Positions 16,356 to 24,416 are shown, numbered from the stretch's first letter. The stretch is 28,080 bases of DNA from UBA3103 sp002365855 (GCA_030627625.1 DAOURR010000027.1:1-28080), one strand, 5' to 3'. Numbers and translations are program-made. The notes: generated from the letters alone by a model not told the origin.

Positions 16356-16668
16356 TCTGGAAGACAGCGTTTTTTCAGTATTATCCCGCAGATGCCATCA
16401 CACTCCTGTCTTGTATTTATCATTTAACCATTTTGTCCAATTGTTAAGAAATAACTATATTTTCGCCAATTGTTATGCTTTTCCTGCACAGTTATTCTTA
16501 AGGCTACCCTGAATGAGAACGGCTTATGCCCGCGCAGGTATATATTAATAACAAAAATAAACTTTGATTTGTGTGAAAGGCATATTTTGAAAATATATCT
16601 ATGCTAATAGCATAAAAGTAAATATTTTGGAAAGTTATATTAATATAAAAATCTTGGAGGTGCCTTAT
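16356..16668. other. 313-base divergent region between NudF-like gene and hsp20
   Basis: Holds the probable true start and ribosome site of the NudF-like gene (about 16396-16407), two direct copies of CCAATTGTTA at 16437 and 16466, and two perfect inverted repeats at 16582-16614 before hsp20. No CIRCE or CtsR site is seen, and no small gene I can support. Confidence 0.5.
16582..16614. promoter_or_regulatory. Paired inverted repeats upstream of hsp20, candidate operator
   Basis: ATATTTT-G-AAAATAT (16582-16596) and TATGCTA-A-TAGCATA (16600-16614) are both perfect 7-1-7 palindromes with centres 18 bases apart. TTGAAA inside the first could be a -35 with CATAAA at 16611 as a poor -10, so a bound repressor would cover the promoter. 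The palindromes are direct observation; the role is inference. Confidence 0.45.
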
Positions 16669-17109
16669 ATGAGTATTACACGTTGGGATCCATTTGGAGA
16701 GCTAACAAATTTAAGAAACCAGATGAATCGGTTCTTTGATCACACTTTCAAGAAAGGATTGTACCCCGGAGCAGAAGCATTCGGGCCCAGGATAGACCTA
16801 TATCAAACAGACCAGGAAGTCGTGGCGACAGCCGAACTCCCAGGCATAGAATCAAAGGATGATATTGAAGTTGCATTAACGCCGGACACCTTAAGCCTCC
16901 GAGGCGAGTTAAAAAGAACCCTGGATTTAAATGATGAAAACTTTTATCACTCGGAAAGATACTATGGCTCTTTCAACAGAACCCTCCCGCTGCCGGCAGA
17001 AGTGAAGCCTGAAGGGAGCACCGCTGCTTATCAAAACGGTCTATTAGAAATAAGGATGCCAAAAACCGAGAAAGGCATAAAAAAAACCTACCGTATTCCT
17101 ATACAGTGA
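16669..17109 (+). CDS. Small heat-shock protein, Hsp20/alpha-crystallin family
   Basis: ATP-independent chaperone that holds unfolding proteins in large oligomers. Residues 1-35 form the variable N-terminal arm (begins MSITRWDPFGEL). The alpha-crystallin domain spans about 40-135, with VVATAELPGIESKDDIEV near the start and the signature NGLLEIRMPK near its end. The C-terminal tail carries the IPI anchor motif (YRIPIQ). The start at 16669 is fixed by GGAGGTG six bases upstream; the frame extends back to 16627 with no site. The gene is flanked by an operator-like region upstream and a strong terminator downstream, so it is probably monocistronic. Confidence 0.95.
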   Translation: MSITRWDPFGELTNLRNQMNRFFDHTFKKGLYPGAEAFGPRIDLYQTDQEVVATAELPGIESKDDIEVALTPDTLSLRGELKRTLDLNDENFYHSERYYGSFNRTLPLPAEVKPEGSTAAYQNGLLEIRMPKTEKGIKKTYRIPIQ

Positions 17110-17143
17110 TTTGACGTTACGGTATAAATGGTAATCATACTTG

Positions 17144-17169
17144 GACCCCATGTGGGTCTTTTTTTTTTT
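17144..17169 (+). terminator. Intrinsic terminator after hsp20
   Basis: GACCC (17144-17148) and GGGTC (17154-17158) form a short stem with a CATGT loop, followed by eleven Ts. Confidence 0.88.
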
Positions 17170-17296
17170 ATACATATTTAAGAGGAATTCCGTGCGGTTT
17201 ATAGAATTTTATTTATATAAAAAGGCACTGGCATAAACTGTTAGGAGGGCCAGTATAAGTTATTATATTAATTCTATTTTGGGAGGGCATAAACTT

Positions 17297-18301
17297 GTGG
17301 TGGTTAAAGTAGGCATCCCCAGTACACTGCTTTACTATACATATTACCCCTTTTGGAAAGCCTTCTTTAATGAAATAGGTGTTCAAGTTGTTACCTCCGG
17401 CAAAACCAACAAATCCATTCTGGATAGCGGTGTAAAAGAGGCGCTTGCCGATGCATGCGTACCGGTTAAGCTTTTTTTTGGTCACGTTATGGAAATTAGA
17501 GAAAAGGTTGACTGCCTGTTTATTCCAAGGGTGGTCTGCCTGAACCGCAAAACAGTTTTTTGCCCAAAATTTCTTGGACTTCCTGATATGATTCGTTATT
17601 CAGTAAACAACATCCCTCCTATTATCGATGTTAGGATGGACACTCGACAGGGGCCCATGTCACTGTTCAGAGCATATTTAAAGATAGGCGAATATCTTGG
17701 CGCGGGCAAATTGACCGCATCTTACGCTTATTGTAAAGCATCGAACATTCTTAATACTTATAACAGCCTGCTTAGAAAAGGATTGAACCCGGTTGAGGCA
17801 ATTGACTATCTTGAAAATCCAAATGGAAAACTTTTTGAGCACCATGTAAAAACAAAAACAAATCTCAGGTTTGCAGTATTGGGCTACCCCTATGCTATTT
17901 ACGACAGCTTTATCAATGTAAATATTCTTGATAGCTTGAGGAAGCTAGGAGTCAGCGTGGTCACTGCAGAAAACATCCACCCTCTGTTGCTGGCGGTGCA
18001 AAAAAACTGTGGGTTGCCCAAGCGCTTGTTTTGGACATTTAGTGATATGGCACTCAAAGCGGCGCATTTAATATTTAGGCAAGGTAATGTTGATGGAGTT
18101 CTGCACCTGACAGCATTTGGCTGTGGGCCTGATTCCATTCTCAATAAATTTATTGAATTTGAAGCGAAGCAGCACCGTAACATTCCATTTATGACCCTTA
18201 TGATTGATGAACACACTGGAGAAGCAGGCATGTTTACACGTCTGGAAGCTTTTGTGGACATGGTCAGGCGCCGAAAGGAGATGTCTGCATGCCCAAGGTG
18301 A
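17297..18301 (+). CDS. DUF2229 / 2-hydroxyacyl-CoA dehydratase-related protein, copy 1
   Basis: 334-residue protein of the acyl-CoA dehydratase activase-related (DUF2229) family, which resembles the subunits of 2-hydroxyacyl-CoA dehydratases. The family signature DACVPVKLFFGH lies near residue 55, followed by CLFIPRVVC and FCPKFLGLPD, giving cysteines suited to an Fe-S cluster. FGCGPDS and the C-terminal DEHTGEAGMFTRLEAF complete the pattern. The frame opens at 17279, but GGAGGG at 17282 sits nine bases before GTG 17297, which is chosen. It overlaps copy 2 by 13 bases. The physiological substrate is unknown. Confidence 0.85.
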   Translation: MVVKVGIPSTLLYYTYYPFWKAFFNEIGVQVVTSGKTNKSILDSGVKEALADACVPVKLFFGHVMEIREKVDCLFIPRVVCLNRKTVFCPKFLGLPDMIRYSVNNIPPIIDVRMDTRQGPMSLFRAYLKIGEYLGAGKLTASYAYCKASNILNTYNSLLRKGLNPVEAIDYLENPNGKLFEHHVKTKTNLRFAVLGYPYAIYDSFINVNILDSLRKLGVSVVTAENIHPLLLAVQKNCGLPKRLFWTFSDMALKAAHLIFRQGNVDGVLHLTAFGCGPDSILNKFIEFEAKQHRNIPFMTLMIDEHTGEAGMFTRLEAFVDMVRRRKEMSACPR

Positions 18302-19392
18302 CATTCCCAAGAATGGGCGAATCATGGCGAGCGTTTAAAATTCTATTAGAAGACCTGGGTAACGAGGTAGTGGTACCTCCGCGTCCAAGTAAGCGAACTC
18401 TTGATCTTGGTGTAAGACATTCACCTGAATTCGCCTGTTTCCCATTAAAAATATTGATGGGCACGTATCTTGAGGCGATAGAAATGGGCGCTGACACTAT
18501 TGTTACTACCGGCGGCGTTGGGCCCTGCCGGGCTGGCGAGTATGCTATGCTTCATCACAAGATTATCAAGGACCTTGGACACGACCTAAAAATGATTGTA
18601 TTTGAACCTCCAAGACTTTATCCGGTAAATTTTATCAAAAATATTTATGCCTTGAACAAGGCCAGGGTTTCAATTAAAGGAATAATTGATCATATTAAGC
18701 GGGGTTGGCGTAAGCTGCAGGCTCTGGACAACGCCGAAAAGTTAAGCCATATAATCAGACCCAGGGAGAATAATTCCGGGACTACCACACGGGTTTACAG
18801 AAAGGTTCTGGACTGGATTGACCAGGCTAACACCACCCAGCAAATTATCGAAGCCGAGGCATCAGCTTTGGAAGCCTTGCATAATGTACCTCATGAGCCT
18901 GCCAGGCCTGTTCTTAAGGTTGGTATAGTAGGCGAAATATACGTTCTCTTGGAACCAGCAAGCAATCTAGAAATAGAAGAAACCCTCGGTGATCTAGGAG
19001 TAGAGGTTGAAAGGTCCATGTTTTTAACTGGCTGGACCAGGGACAACACCTGGAGTGAAACCACTCATTGTCTGACCGTTAAGGAGGCTGCGGCGCCTTA
19101 CCTTCCTGAGCTGGTTGGTGGTCATGGCCGCGATTCCATAGGCAACACTATTTTATACGCAAAACGCGGGTTTGACGGAATTATTCAACTTGCCCCTTTT
19201 ACCTGCATACCTGAAATTGTTGCCCGCACAATTCTGCCCAGGGTAAGCAAAGAATATGAAATACCCATTCTCACGTTTTTCCTGGACGAGCAAACCGGAA
19301 AAACCGGAATGACAACCAGGCTTGAGGCCTTTACAGATTTAATGAGAAGAAAGAAGAACATCCACGCGGCGCGCATATCCCTTACCGGCTGA
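18289..19392 (+). CDS. DUF2229 / 2-hydroxyacyl-CoA dehydratase-related protein, copy 2
   Basis: 367-residue paralogue of the preceding gene. The matching blocks are FACFPLKILMGT near residue 48, GGVGPCRAGEY near 75, FTCIPEIVAR near 305, and DEQTGKTGMTTRLEAF near 335, the last nearly identical in layout to copy 1. It carries an extra basic helical insert at about 120-190. Conserved cysteines at FAC, GPC and FTC could hold a cluster, perhaps at the interface with copy 1, as in HgdA/HgdB-type heterodimers. ATG at 18289 follows AAAGGAGATG within the end of copy 1, so the two are translationally coupled and probably made in equal amounts. Confidence 0.85.
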   Translation: MPKVTFPRMGESWRAFKILLEDLGNEVVVPPRPSKRTLDLGVRHSPEFACFPLKILMGTYLEAIEMGADTIVTTGGVGPCRAGEYAMLHHKIIKDLGHDLKMIVFEPPRLYPVNFIKNIYALNKARVSIKGIIDHIKRGWRKLQALDNAEKLSHIIRPRENNSGTTTRVYRKVLDWIDQANTTQQIIEAEASALEALHNVPHEPARPVLKVGIVGEIYVLLEPASNLEIEETLGDLGVEVERSMFLTGWTRDNTWSETTHCLTVKEAAAPYLPELVGGHGRDSIGNTILYAKRGFDGIIQLAPFTCIPEIVARTILPRVSKEYEIPILTFFLDEQTGKTGMTTRLEAFTDLMRRKKNIHAARISLTG

Positions 19393-19448
19393 TTGTAACA
19401 ATTAGTTGTTTAGTGACCAGAATTACAGACTATAAGGATGGAGCTTAT

Positions 19449-20402
19449 ATGCAGGCTTACTTGGGAATAGATATCGGGTCAGTTAGTATTAATATTGTGG
19501 TTCTAAGCGGGGCCGGAGATGTCATTACCGGCCTTTACCTTCGCACAAAAGGCAGGCCAATAGAGGTGATTCAGGATGGCCTCAAAATAATCCATGAATC
19601 ATTAACACCGCAAATAAAAATTGCAGGTGTGGGAAGCACTGGCAGTGGTCGTTATTTGGCAGGGGTAATGGTTGGGGCGGACGTTATTAAAAATGAGATA
19701 ACTGCACATGCAGTGGCTGCTTCCATGATCGCCCCGGATGTTCAGACTGTTTTTGAAATAGGCGGACAGGATTCAAAAATTATTATATTGAGGGAGGGCA
19801 TTGTAACTGATTTTGCCATGAACACAGTCTGCGCAGCAGGAACAGGCTCATTCCTGGATCAGCAGGCTTCGCGGCTGAACATTCCGATAACACAATTCGG
19901 CAGTCTGGCTTTGGAATCAGAGTCACCTGTTCGCATCGCAGGCCGTTGTACAGTCTTTGCCGAATCAGACATGATTCACAAGCAGCAGATGGGACACAGG
20001 ATCCAGGATATTATCTATGGACTTTGCGAAGCATTGGTGCGCAACTACCTTAACAATGTTGGCAAAGGCAAGGAAATTTTACCACCTATTATATTCCAGG
20101 GGGGCGTGGCTGCTAACCTGGGGATTAAATCTGCTTTTGAGAAAGCTCTTGGATTGCCCGTGCTGGTGCCGGAGTATTATAATTTGATGGGTGCTATTGG
20201 AGCGGCAAGGCTGGCACAGGAGGAGAATTCAATAAACGGAACGACAAAATTCAAAGGTTTCGAAATTACCAGCCTTCCTTATCGCACAGGTAGTTTTGAG
20301 TGCAATGGCTGTTCTAACGTATGTGAGATCGTAGAGATCTATGAAAAAGAAATAATAATAGGACGTTGGGGCTCACGTTGCGCTAAATGGGACACCATAT
20401 AA
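19449..20402 (+). CDS. BadF/BadG/HgdC-type ATPase, acyl-CoA dehydratase activase
   Basis: ASKHA-fold ATPase that fires electrons into 2-hydroxyacyl-CoA dehydratases or related double-cubane proteins, using a [4Fe-4S] cluster at its dimer interface. 317 residues: GIDIGSVSI at 6-14, STGSGR near 63, EIGGQDSK near 103, MNTVCAAGTGSFLD with C128, GRCTVFAESDM with C167, then GGVAAN near 222. C128 and C167 match the two cluster ligands of HgdC. A tail adds CNGCSNVC and GSRCAKW, features normally found in the long fused activases. The frame runs back to 19413, but ATG 19449 follows GGATGGAG. It should activate the two upstream DUF2229 proteins. Confidence 0.92.
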   Translation: MQAYLGIDIGSVSINIVVLSGAGDVITGLYLRTKGRPIEVIQDGLKIIHESLTPQIKIAGVGSTGSGRYLAGVMVGADVIKNEITAHAVAASMIAPDVQTVFEIGGQDSKIIILREGIVTDFAMNTVCAAGTGSFLDQQASRLNIPITQFGSLALESESPVRIAGRCTVFAESDMIHKQQMGHRIQDIIYGLCEALVRNYLNNVGKGKEILPPIIFQGGVAANLGIKSAFEKALGLPVLVPEYYNLMGAIGAARLAQEENSINGTTKFKGFEITSLPYRTGSFECNGCSNVCEIVEIYEKEIIIGRWGSRCAKWDTI

Positions 20403-20442
20403 AGGCCTCTTTTATATATTTCTCAATGAAAGGGTGACTAGT

Positions 20443-20986
20443 ATGCCAAATGATATTCCGGACAGAAAAGGCCTAGTACAAGTCTATACGGGCGGTGGCA
20501 AGGGCAAAACCACTGCTTCCCTCGGGGTTGGCCCTGCGAGCCATAGGTCATGGCTATAAAGTCTTTATGCTGCAGTTTATGAAGGGGAGTAAGAACTATG
20601 GTGAGCTTATTGCGGCAGAAAAGTATCTGCCGGACTTAACCATTGTTCAGTCCGGCCTGGAAACCTTCGTCAGCAAGGAAAACCCATCACCTGAAGATGT
20701 AAAGTTAGCGCTTGAAGGGCTGGAAATGGCAAAAAAAGTGGTTTCGGAAAATAAATATGATATGGTTATATTAGATGAAATAAATGTAGCTCTGGATTTT
20801 AATCTAATTCCCTTAAATGAAGTCCTGGAACTTATCAGGAACAAGCCTTCCCAAATGGAACTGGTGCTTACAGGCCGCTATGCGCCCAAAGAAATTTTGG
20901 AACTGGGAGACGTGGTTAGCGATATTACCCTGGTCAATCACCCGTACTATCATGGTGTTGAGGCACGGGAAGGGATTGAGTACTAA
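20443..20986 (+). pseudogene. cobO: Cob(I)yrinic acid a,c-diamide adenosyltransferase (CobO/BtuR) with a frameshift
   Basis: CobO adenosylates corrinoids for coenzyme B12. From ATG 20443 the frame gives GLVQVYTGGGKGKTTASLG, the N-terminal P-loop, then hits a stop at 20560. The next frame resumes exactly at LALRAIGHGYKVFMLQFMKG and continues to 20986, through VILDEINVAL (Walker B) and a LTGRYAP segment. The change falls in GGGG at 20524-20527; one G fewer restores an enzyme of about 181 residues. All conserved parts survive. AAAGGGTGA precedes the ATG. It follows the activase by 40 bases and is probably in that operon. Confidence 0.85.
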
Positions 20987-20995
20987 TTTAAATTT

Positions 20996-22183
20996 TCAGC
21001 AGCCGCAGGATTTATCTTTATCCTGATCATTAAATTTCTCAGATGGTATGGCTGCAATCTCGGCGAGGGAACGTAACGCAAAACCGATCTCTTTTTTACT
21101 GTTAAAATATGAAAAACTAAATCTGATCAGTCTTTGAGCAAAAGTTCCTAATGTTTTGTGAGCGTCTGGCGCACAGTGCAAACCGGCTCGGCAAGCAATA
21201 TTATAAGTTTGATCAAGTGCTGTGCCAACCAGACCGGTCGATTTTCCTTCTAGATTAAAAGATACTACTGGAGTACGCTCATATAATTCGTCAGGCCCAT
21301 AAACTACAAGTCCTTTTATTTCTTTTGCTCCGTTTAAAAAACGTTGGGTTAGTTCCATTTCATGCTGTCTAATACTTTCCATACCTTCTCTTCTCAAGAA
21401 TTTTAAGCCTGCCGCCAGTCCGGCTATACCAACTGAATTGACTGTACCACTTTCAAAACGATCAGGCAATACTTCAGGTTGCCCTGGCAATTCCGAATTG
21501 CTTCCGGTGCCCCCCTCCTTGAGTGGAGCCAGTTCCAGTCCATCATCAATATAAAGTCCTCCTGTGCCAGTTGGACCATAAAATCCTTTGTGGCCGGGAA
21601 ATGCTAAAAGATGAATGCCCATAGTTGAAACATCTACATTTATTACTCCTGCGGTTTGCGCTGCGTCTACAATCAGCCGCAGTCCTTTTTTCTTTGCTAT
21701 TTGTCCTATTTCTCCCAAAGGCATTACTGTTCCTGTAACATTGGAGGCGTGGGTGATTACTATACATACTGTATTTGCCTTTATCGCTGACTCAATGTCC
21801 CGCACCTTGATTGTGCCGTCTTTAGCGCAGTTTACCTTGGTGAATTCAACCCCTTTTCCATTCAATATATGTAGCGGCCGGGTTACTGAATTATGCTCCA
21901 TGGAACTTGTGATGGCATGGTCACCTGGTTTTAGCAGGCCCTTAATGGCTAAATTTAATGCTTCTGTCGCGTTTAAAGTAAACACAATCCGGTCCGGATT
22001 CCTGATATTGAAAAGTGATGCCAAAAGTTCTCGGGCCTCATCAACAAGCTTACCTGCTTCTAATGCCATACGATGTCCCGACCTGCCAGGATTGGCTCCA
22101 ACATTTTTTATGCAGTGTTCCATAGCCTTCCAAACTTCAGGGGGTTTTGGCCATGAAGTTGCCGCGCTGTCAAAATATATCAA
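20996..22183 (-). CDS. Cysteine desulfurase family protein (PLP-dependent, NifS/SufS-like)
   Basis: PLP enzyme that takes sulfur from cysteine as a persulfide for Fe-S clusters or other sulfur compounds. 395 residues begin MIYFDSAATSWPKP. The cofactor lysine is in FPGHKGFYGPTGTGG near residue 199, with a typical HAS.VTG segment and DAAQTAG near 174. The active-site cysteine is in CRAGLHCAP near 338. The C-terminus ends SCGC, two extra cysteines that could relay sulfur or bind metal. TTG at 22183 has AAAGGGG seven bases upstream. It converges on cobO with nine bases between them and no terminator there. No scaffold (IscU/SufU) gene is adjacent, so the sulfur acceptor is unclear. Confidence 0.93.
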   Translation of the reverse strand: MIYFDSAATSWPKPPEVWKAMEHCIKNVGANPGRSGHRMALEAGKLVDEARELLASLFNIRNPDRIVFTLNATEALNLAIKGLLKPGDHAITSSMEHNSVTRPLHILNGKGVEFTKVNCAKDGTIKVRDIESAIKANTVCIVITHASNVTGTVMPLGEIGQIAKKKGLRLIVDAAQTAGVINVDVSTMGIHLLAFPGHKGFYGPTGTGGLYIDDGLELAPLKEGGTGSNSELPGQPEVLPDRFESGTVNSVGIAGLAAGLKFLRREGMESIRQHEMELTQRFLNGAKEIKGLVVYGPDELYERTPVVSFNLEGKSTGLVGTALDQTYNIACRAGLHCAPDAHKTLGTFAQRLIRFSFSYFNSKKEIGFALRSLAEIAAIPSEKFNDQDKDKSCGC

Positions 22184-22342
22184 TTCTAATCCCCTTTCCG
22201 TTGGTAATAAAGCTCTCTATTTTTATTTTACATAATTAGCTTATGATTTAACACTGACACCCGGTACAGTTAGAATTTTATTTTGTATTGTTTAACTAAA
22301 TTTTATTCAAAGGCTATGCAATCTTATAGAATAATTTCACAT

Positions 22343-22369
22343 AAAAAAGCACGATCGTATTGATCGTGC
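22343..22369 (-). terminator. Terminator after the CAP-domain gene
   Basis: GCACGATC (22349-22356) and GATCGTGC (22362-22369) form a perfect eight-pair stem with a five-base loop, followed on the minus strand by TTTTTT. Confidence 0.88.
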
Positions 22370-22404
22370 CTGTTGATAATAAAGCTTGTCTACAAGGTAG
22401 TCCC

Positions 22405-22849
22405 TTAGCGGCCTGTAATTAACTGGATTACGACTACCCCGTGCGGTGTTTTGACAATGCCGATGCCAATTGTGTCATGTTGGGCATTTAATATATTTAC
22501 CCTGTGCCCGGAACTATTCATGAAGAGCTCATGAGCGCGTGCAGTACCAGATGTCTTTGCAATGTTTTCAGCGCCCATCACCCTGCCAGATATTCCATTA
22601 CTCTTAACATATCCAGCATTGATCCATGAACCGGTGAAATGTGACTAAAATAATTATCTGTAAACATTTCTTCACTTTTGACACGAGCCAATTTTACCAG
22701 ATTAAAATCAATGGTAAACAATGGCAAGCCGTTCTCTTCCCTTTCTCTGTTAGCCAATTCCAACAAAAGCTTTCATCGGATACAAGCTCATCACTGCTAA
22801 ATTCAGTAATATCGATTGTATCGTTTTGTTTTCTGAAATATTTAACCAA
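22405..22849 (-). pseudogene. CAP/SCP-domain (YkwD-like) protein gene with two frameshifts
   Basis: Three consecutive frames join into one CAP-domain protein of about 148 residues. The first piece (from TTG 22849 behind GGGGGG) ends in FSSDELVSDESF. The second gives LLELANREREENGLP through YFSHISPVHGSMLDMLR. The third gives GAENIAKTSG, then FMNSSGHRVNILN and IGIGIV to TAA at 22405. The breaks are at a T run (about 22765-22769) and an A run (about 22597-22601); one missing base in each explains both. No signal peptide is seen. CAP proteins of this type appear in spore coats and on cell surfaces; the function here is unknown. The homology on both sides is well preserved. Confidence 0.85.
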
Positions 22850-22991
22850 CAGATGCCCCCCTGCAATAAGTTTTAAAAAAAGATTAAAAGATTATATTCT
22901 AAAAATACTATATTATATGCTTATTGGGATGTTTAACTTACTGCTTCCTTTTATACTTTATGCCACATCTTAATATCCGCTTTAAAAAAGG

Positions 22992-23010
22992 AAAAACCCC
23001 GAAGGGTTTT
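22992..23010 (-). terminator. Terminator after the winged-helix/coiled-coil gene
   Basis: On the minus strand AAAACCC-TTCG-GGGTTTT forms a seven-pair stem on a TTCG tetraloop, followed by TCCTTTTTT. It lies nine bases past the stop at 23019. Confidence 0.85.
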
Positions 23011-23018
23011 ATAAGTTG

Positions 23019-24416
23019 TTAAACTGATTTTTTAGAATACTTAACGAGAAACGTGTATATTTTCATAATAAAACGTATAACTGGATTATTCATGCGGCTT
23101 TCCAGTTGATCGGAGTATTCTCTGGTAGCCGCCAATTCCTGTTGCGCTAAAATGAAGGCTCGCTGCCTTTCTTCCTCAACTTTTAATGACTTTGTCAAGT
23201 CGTTGCCTAAAACGTTAATTTCATCCAAAAGATGTCTCTTTTCAGCGGCATTTATAGACTTTTCTCTTTCCATCTTCTGCTTCAGTTCAACTATTTCAGT
23301 CTGCAATTCGGCTACCTTGTTGCCGTGCAGTTCCTTTAACTCCGCCAGCTTGATTTTATGCTCCCTGTCTTTCTCCTTATATTGCTGCAGTTTTGTAAAC
23401 AGTCCTTCGAGACTCCCCTGGTTTTTACCCAACATCTCTTTTAGTCTGGATATTTCCTCCTGTCCCTCTTTGGTTCGCCTGACCCATAGTCGGCACTGGT
23501 AAAGTATACTATTCGATTTAGCTTCAAGCTTGTTTAAATGTTCCCTAAATCGCAGGATTTCTCTCTTGCGCAAGGAGAGAAGCAGATCCTTCTCTGCCAT
23601 CTGGGTCAGAAGGTACTCATGCTGCCCGGCTATCTCCATTTTTTCTGCAAGGGCTGCAGCCACTTCCCTTTGCCCTGCGGCAGCTTCCTGATACTGTCTT
23701 TTTACGGAATCTAGTTTTATTTTCCACCTGCCCCTGTCATGGTGCCAGCGAGTTTTCTGCCTGCTGATGATAGTAAGGAACTTTTTCAATATATCTTCAT
23801 ATACAATCCTGAGCGTGGGGTTGTAGCTCCATACTCCTTCTCCCGCCATGTCAAAATAATGGAACTTATTCAATACTCCCTCTATTGTTTTTAAATCAGT
23901 TGGCCGCCAGGAATTTACCAATTGGTGCAACTGTTGTATAGAGAGTCCACCTGGATGAATTTTCATGGCCTTTATCAATAAGTTTTTTAAAGAGTAATGG
24001 CTTGTCTCCACTTCCCATTCGGTCAAACCCCAGTAACCATTATCCATCTGAATGAACCTGCCATCAGAAATTAGGCATGCTTCTTCAGATAAAATTTTTT
24101 TTACTTTCTTTTTTTTAGATAAAGCATTTTTTAATATCTCTCTCAGGTTCAACGGCTGGCCTTTTTTTAGTAAAAGAGAATAAAACTGATCATTCTCCTT
24201 ATTTCCTTCAAGGTCAAGCCGCCAATTATCACGCTCTTTGTAAAAGCAGGGGTTTTGATTAAGACATATATTCACTCTTTCCTCCACCTGCATCAATGAA
24301 TAATCCTTCAGCATCTTTCTTTGAACATGCGGCGCCAACTCAGCCACGGATAAGGCTTCAAAAAAGAAAAGAGTTTTCTTTAAGACATCGGTCAGGGAAT
24401 TTAGTTTCCCACCCAT
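23019..24416 (-). CDS. Tandem winged-helix plus long coiled-coil protein, unknown
   Basis: Unrecognised 465-residue protein with clear architecture. Three N-terminal repeats each end in a wing-like strand with a tryptophan: YKERDNWRLDL near residue 60, GRFIQMDNGYWGLTEW at 119-134, and MAGEGVWSYNP at 190-200. The middle one closely resembles the HARE-HTH domain of the RNA polymerase delta subunit. Residues about 225-440 are a charged coiled coil broken once near 315. The end (NNPVIRFIMKIYTFLVKYS) is amphipathic and could reach the membrane or a partner. ATG 24416 follows AAGGAAGGTGA. It is probably monocistronic, with its own terminator. A DNA- or polymerase-binding structural role is a guess. 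Confidence 0.75.
   Translation of the reverse strand: MGGKLNSLTDVLKKTLFFFEALSVAELAPHVQRKMLKDYSLMQVEERVNICLNQNPCFYKERDNWRLDLEGNKENDQFYSLLLKKGQPLNLREILKNALSKKKKVKKILSEEACLISDGRFIQMDNGYWGLTEWEVETSHYSLKNLLIKAMKIHPGGLSIQQLHQLVNSWRPTDLKTIEGVLNKFHYFDMAGEGVWSYNPTLRIVYEDILKKFLTIISRQKTRWHHDRGRWKIKLDSVKRQYQEAAAGQREVAAALAEKMEIAGQHEYLLTQMAEKDLLLSLRKREILRFREHLNKLEAKSNSILYQCRLWVRRTKEGQEEISRLKEMLGKNQGSLEGLFTKLQQYKEKDREHKIKLAELKELHGNKVAELQTEIVELKQKMEREKSINAAEKRHLLDEINVLGNDLTKSLKVEEERQRAFILAQQELAATREYSDQLESRMNNPVIRFIMKIYTFLVKYSKKSV

Noticed and set aside
16582..16614. CIRCE or CtsR operator before hsp20
   Set aside because: Neither TTAGCACTC-N9-GAGTGCTAA nor the GGTCAAA repeat is present; the palindromes there are different.
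17222..17245. Sigma-54 promoter before the DUF2229 cluster
   Set aside because: GGCAC and TGGCA occur there, but the required GC at the -12 position with correct spacing is missing.
22641..22973. 110-codon plus-strand frame over the CAP gene
   Set aside because: It is the complement of the CAP gene and its A/T-rich upstream region; composition and lack of a ribosome site mark it as a shadow.
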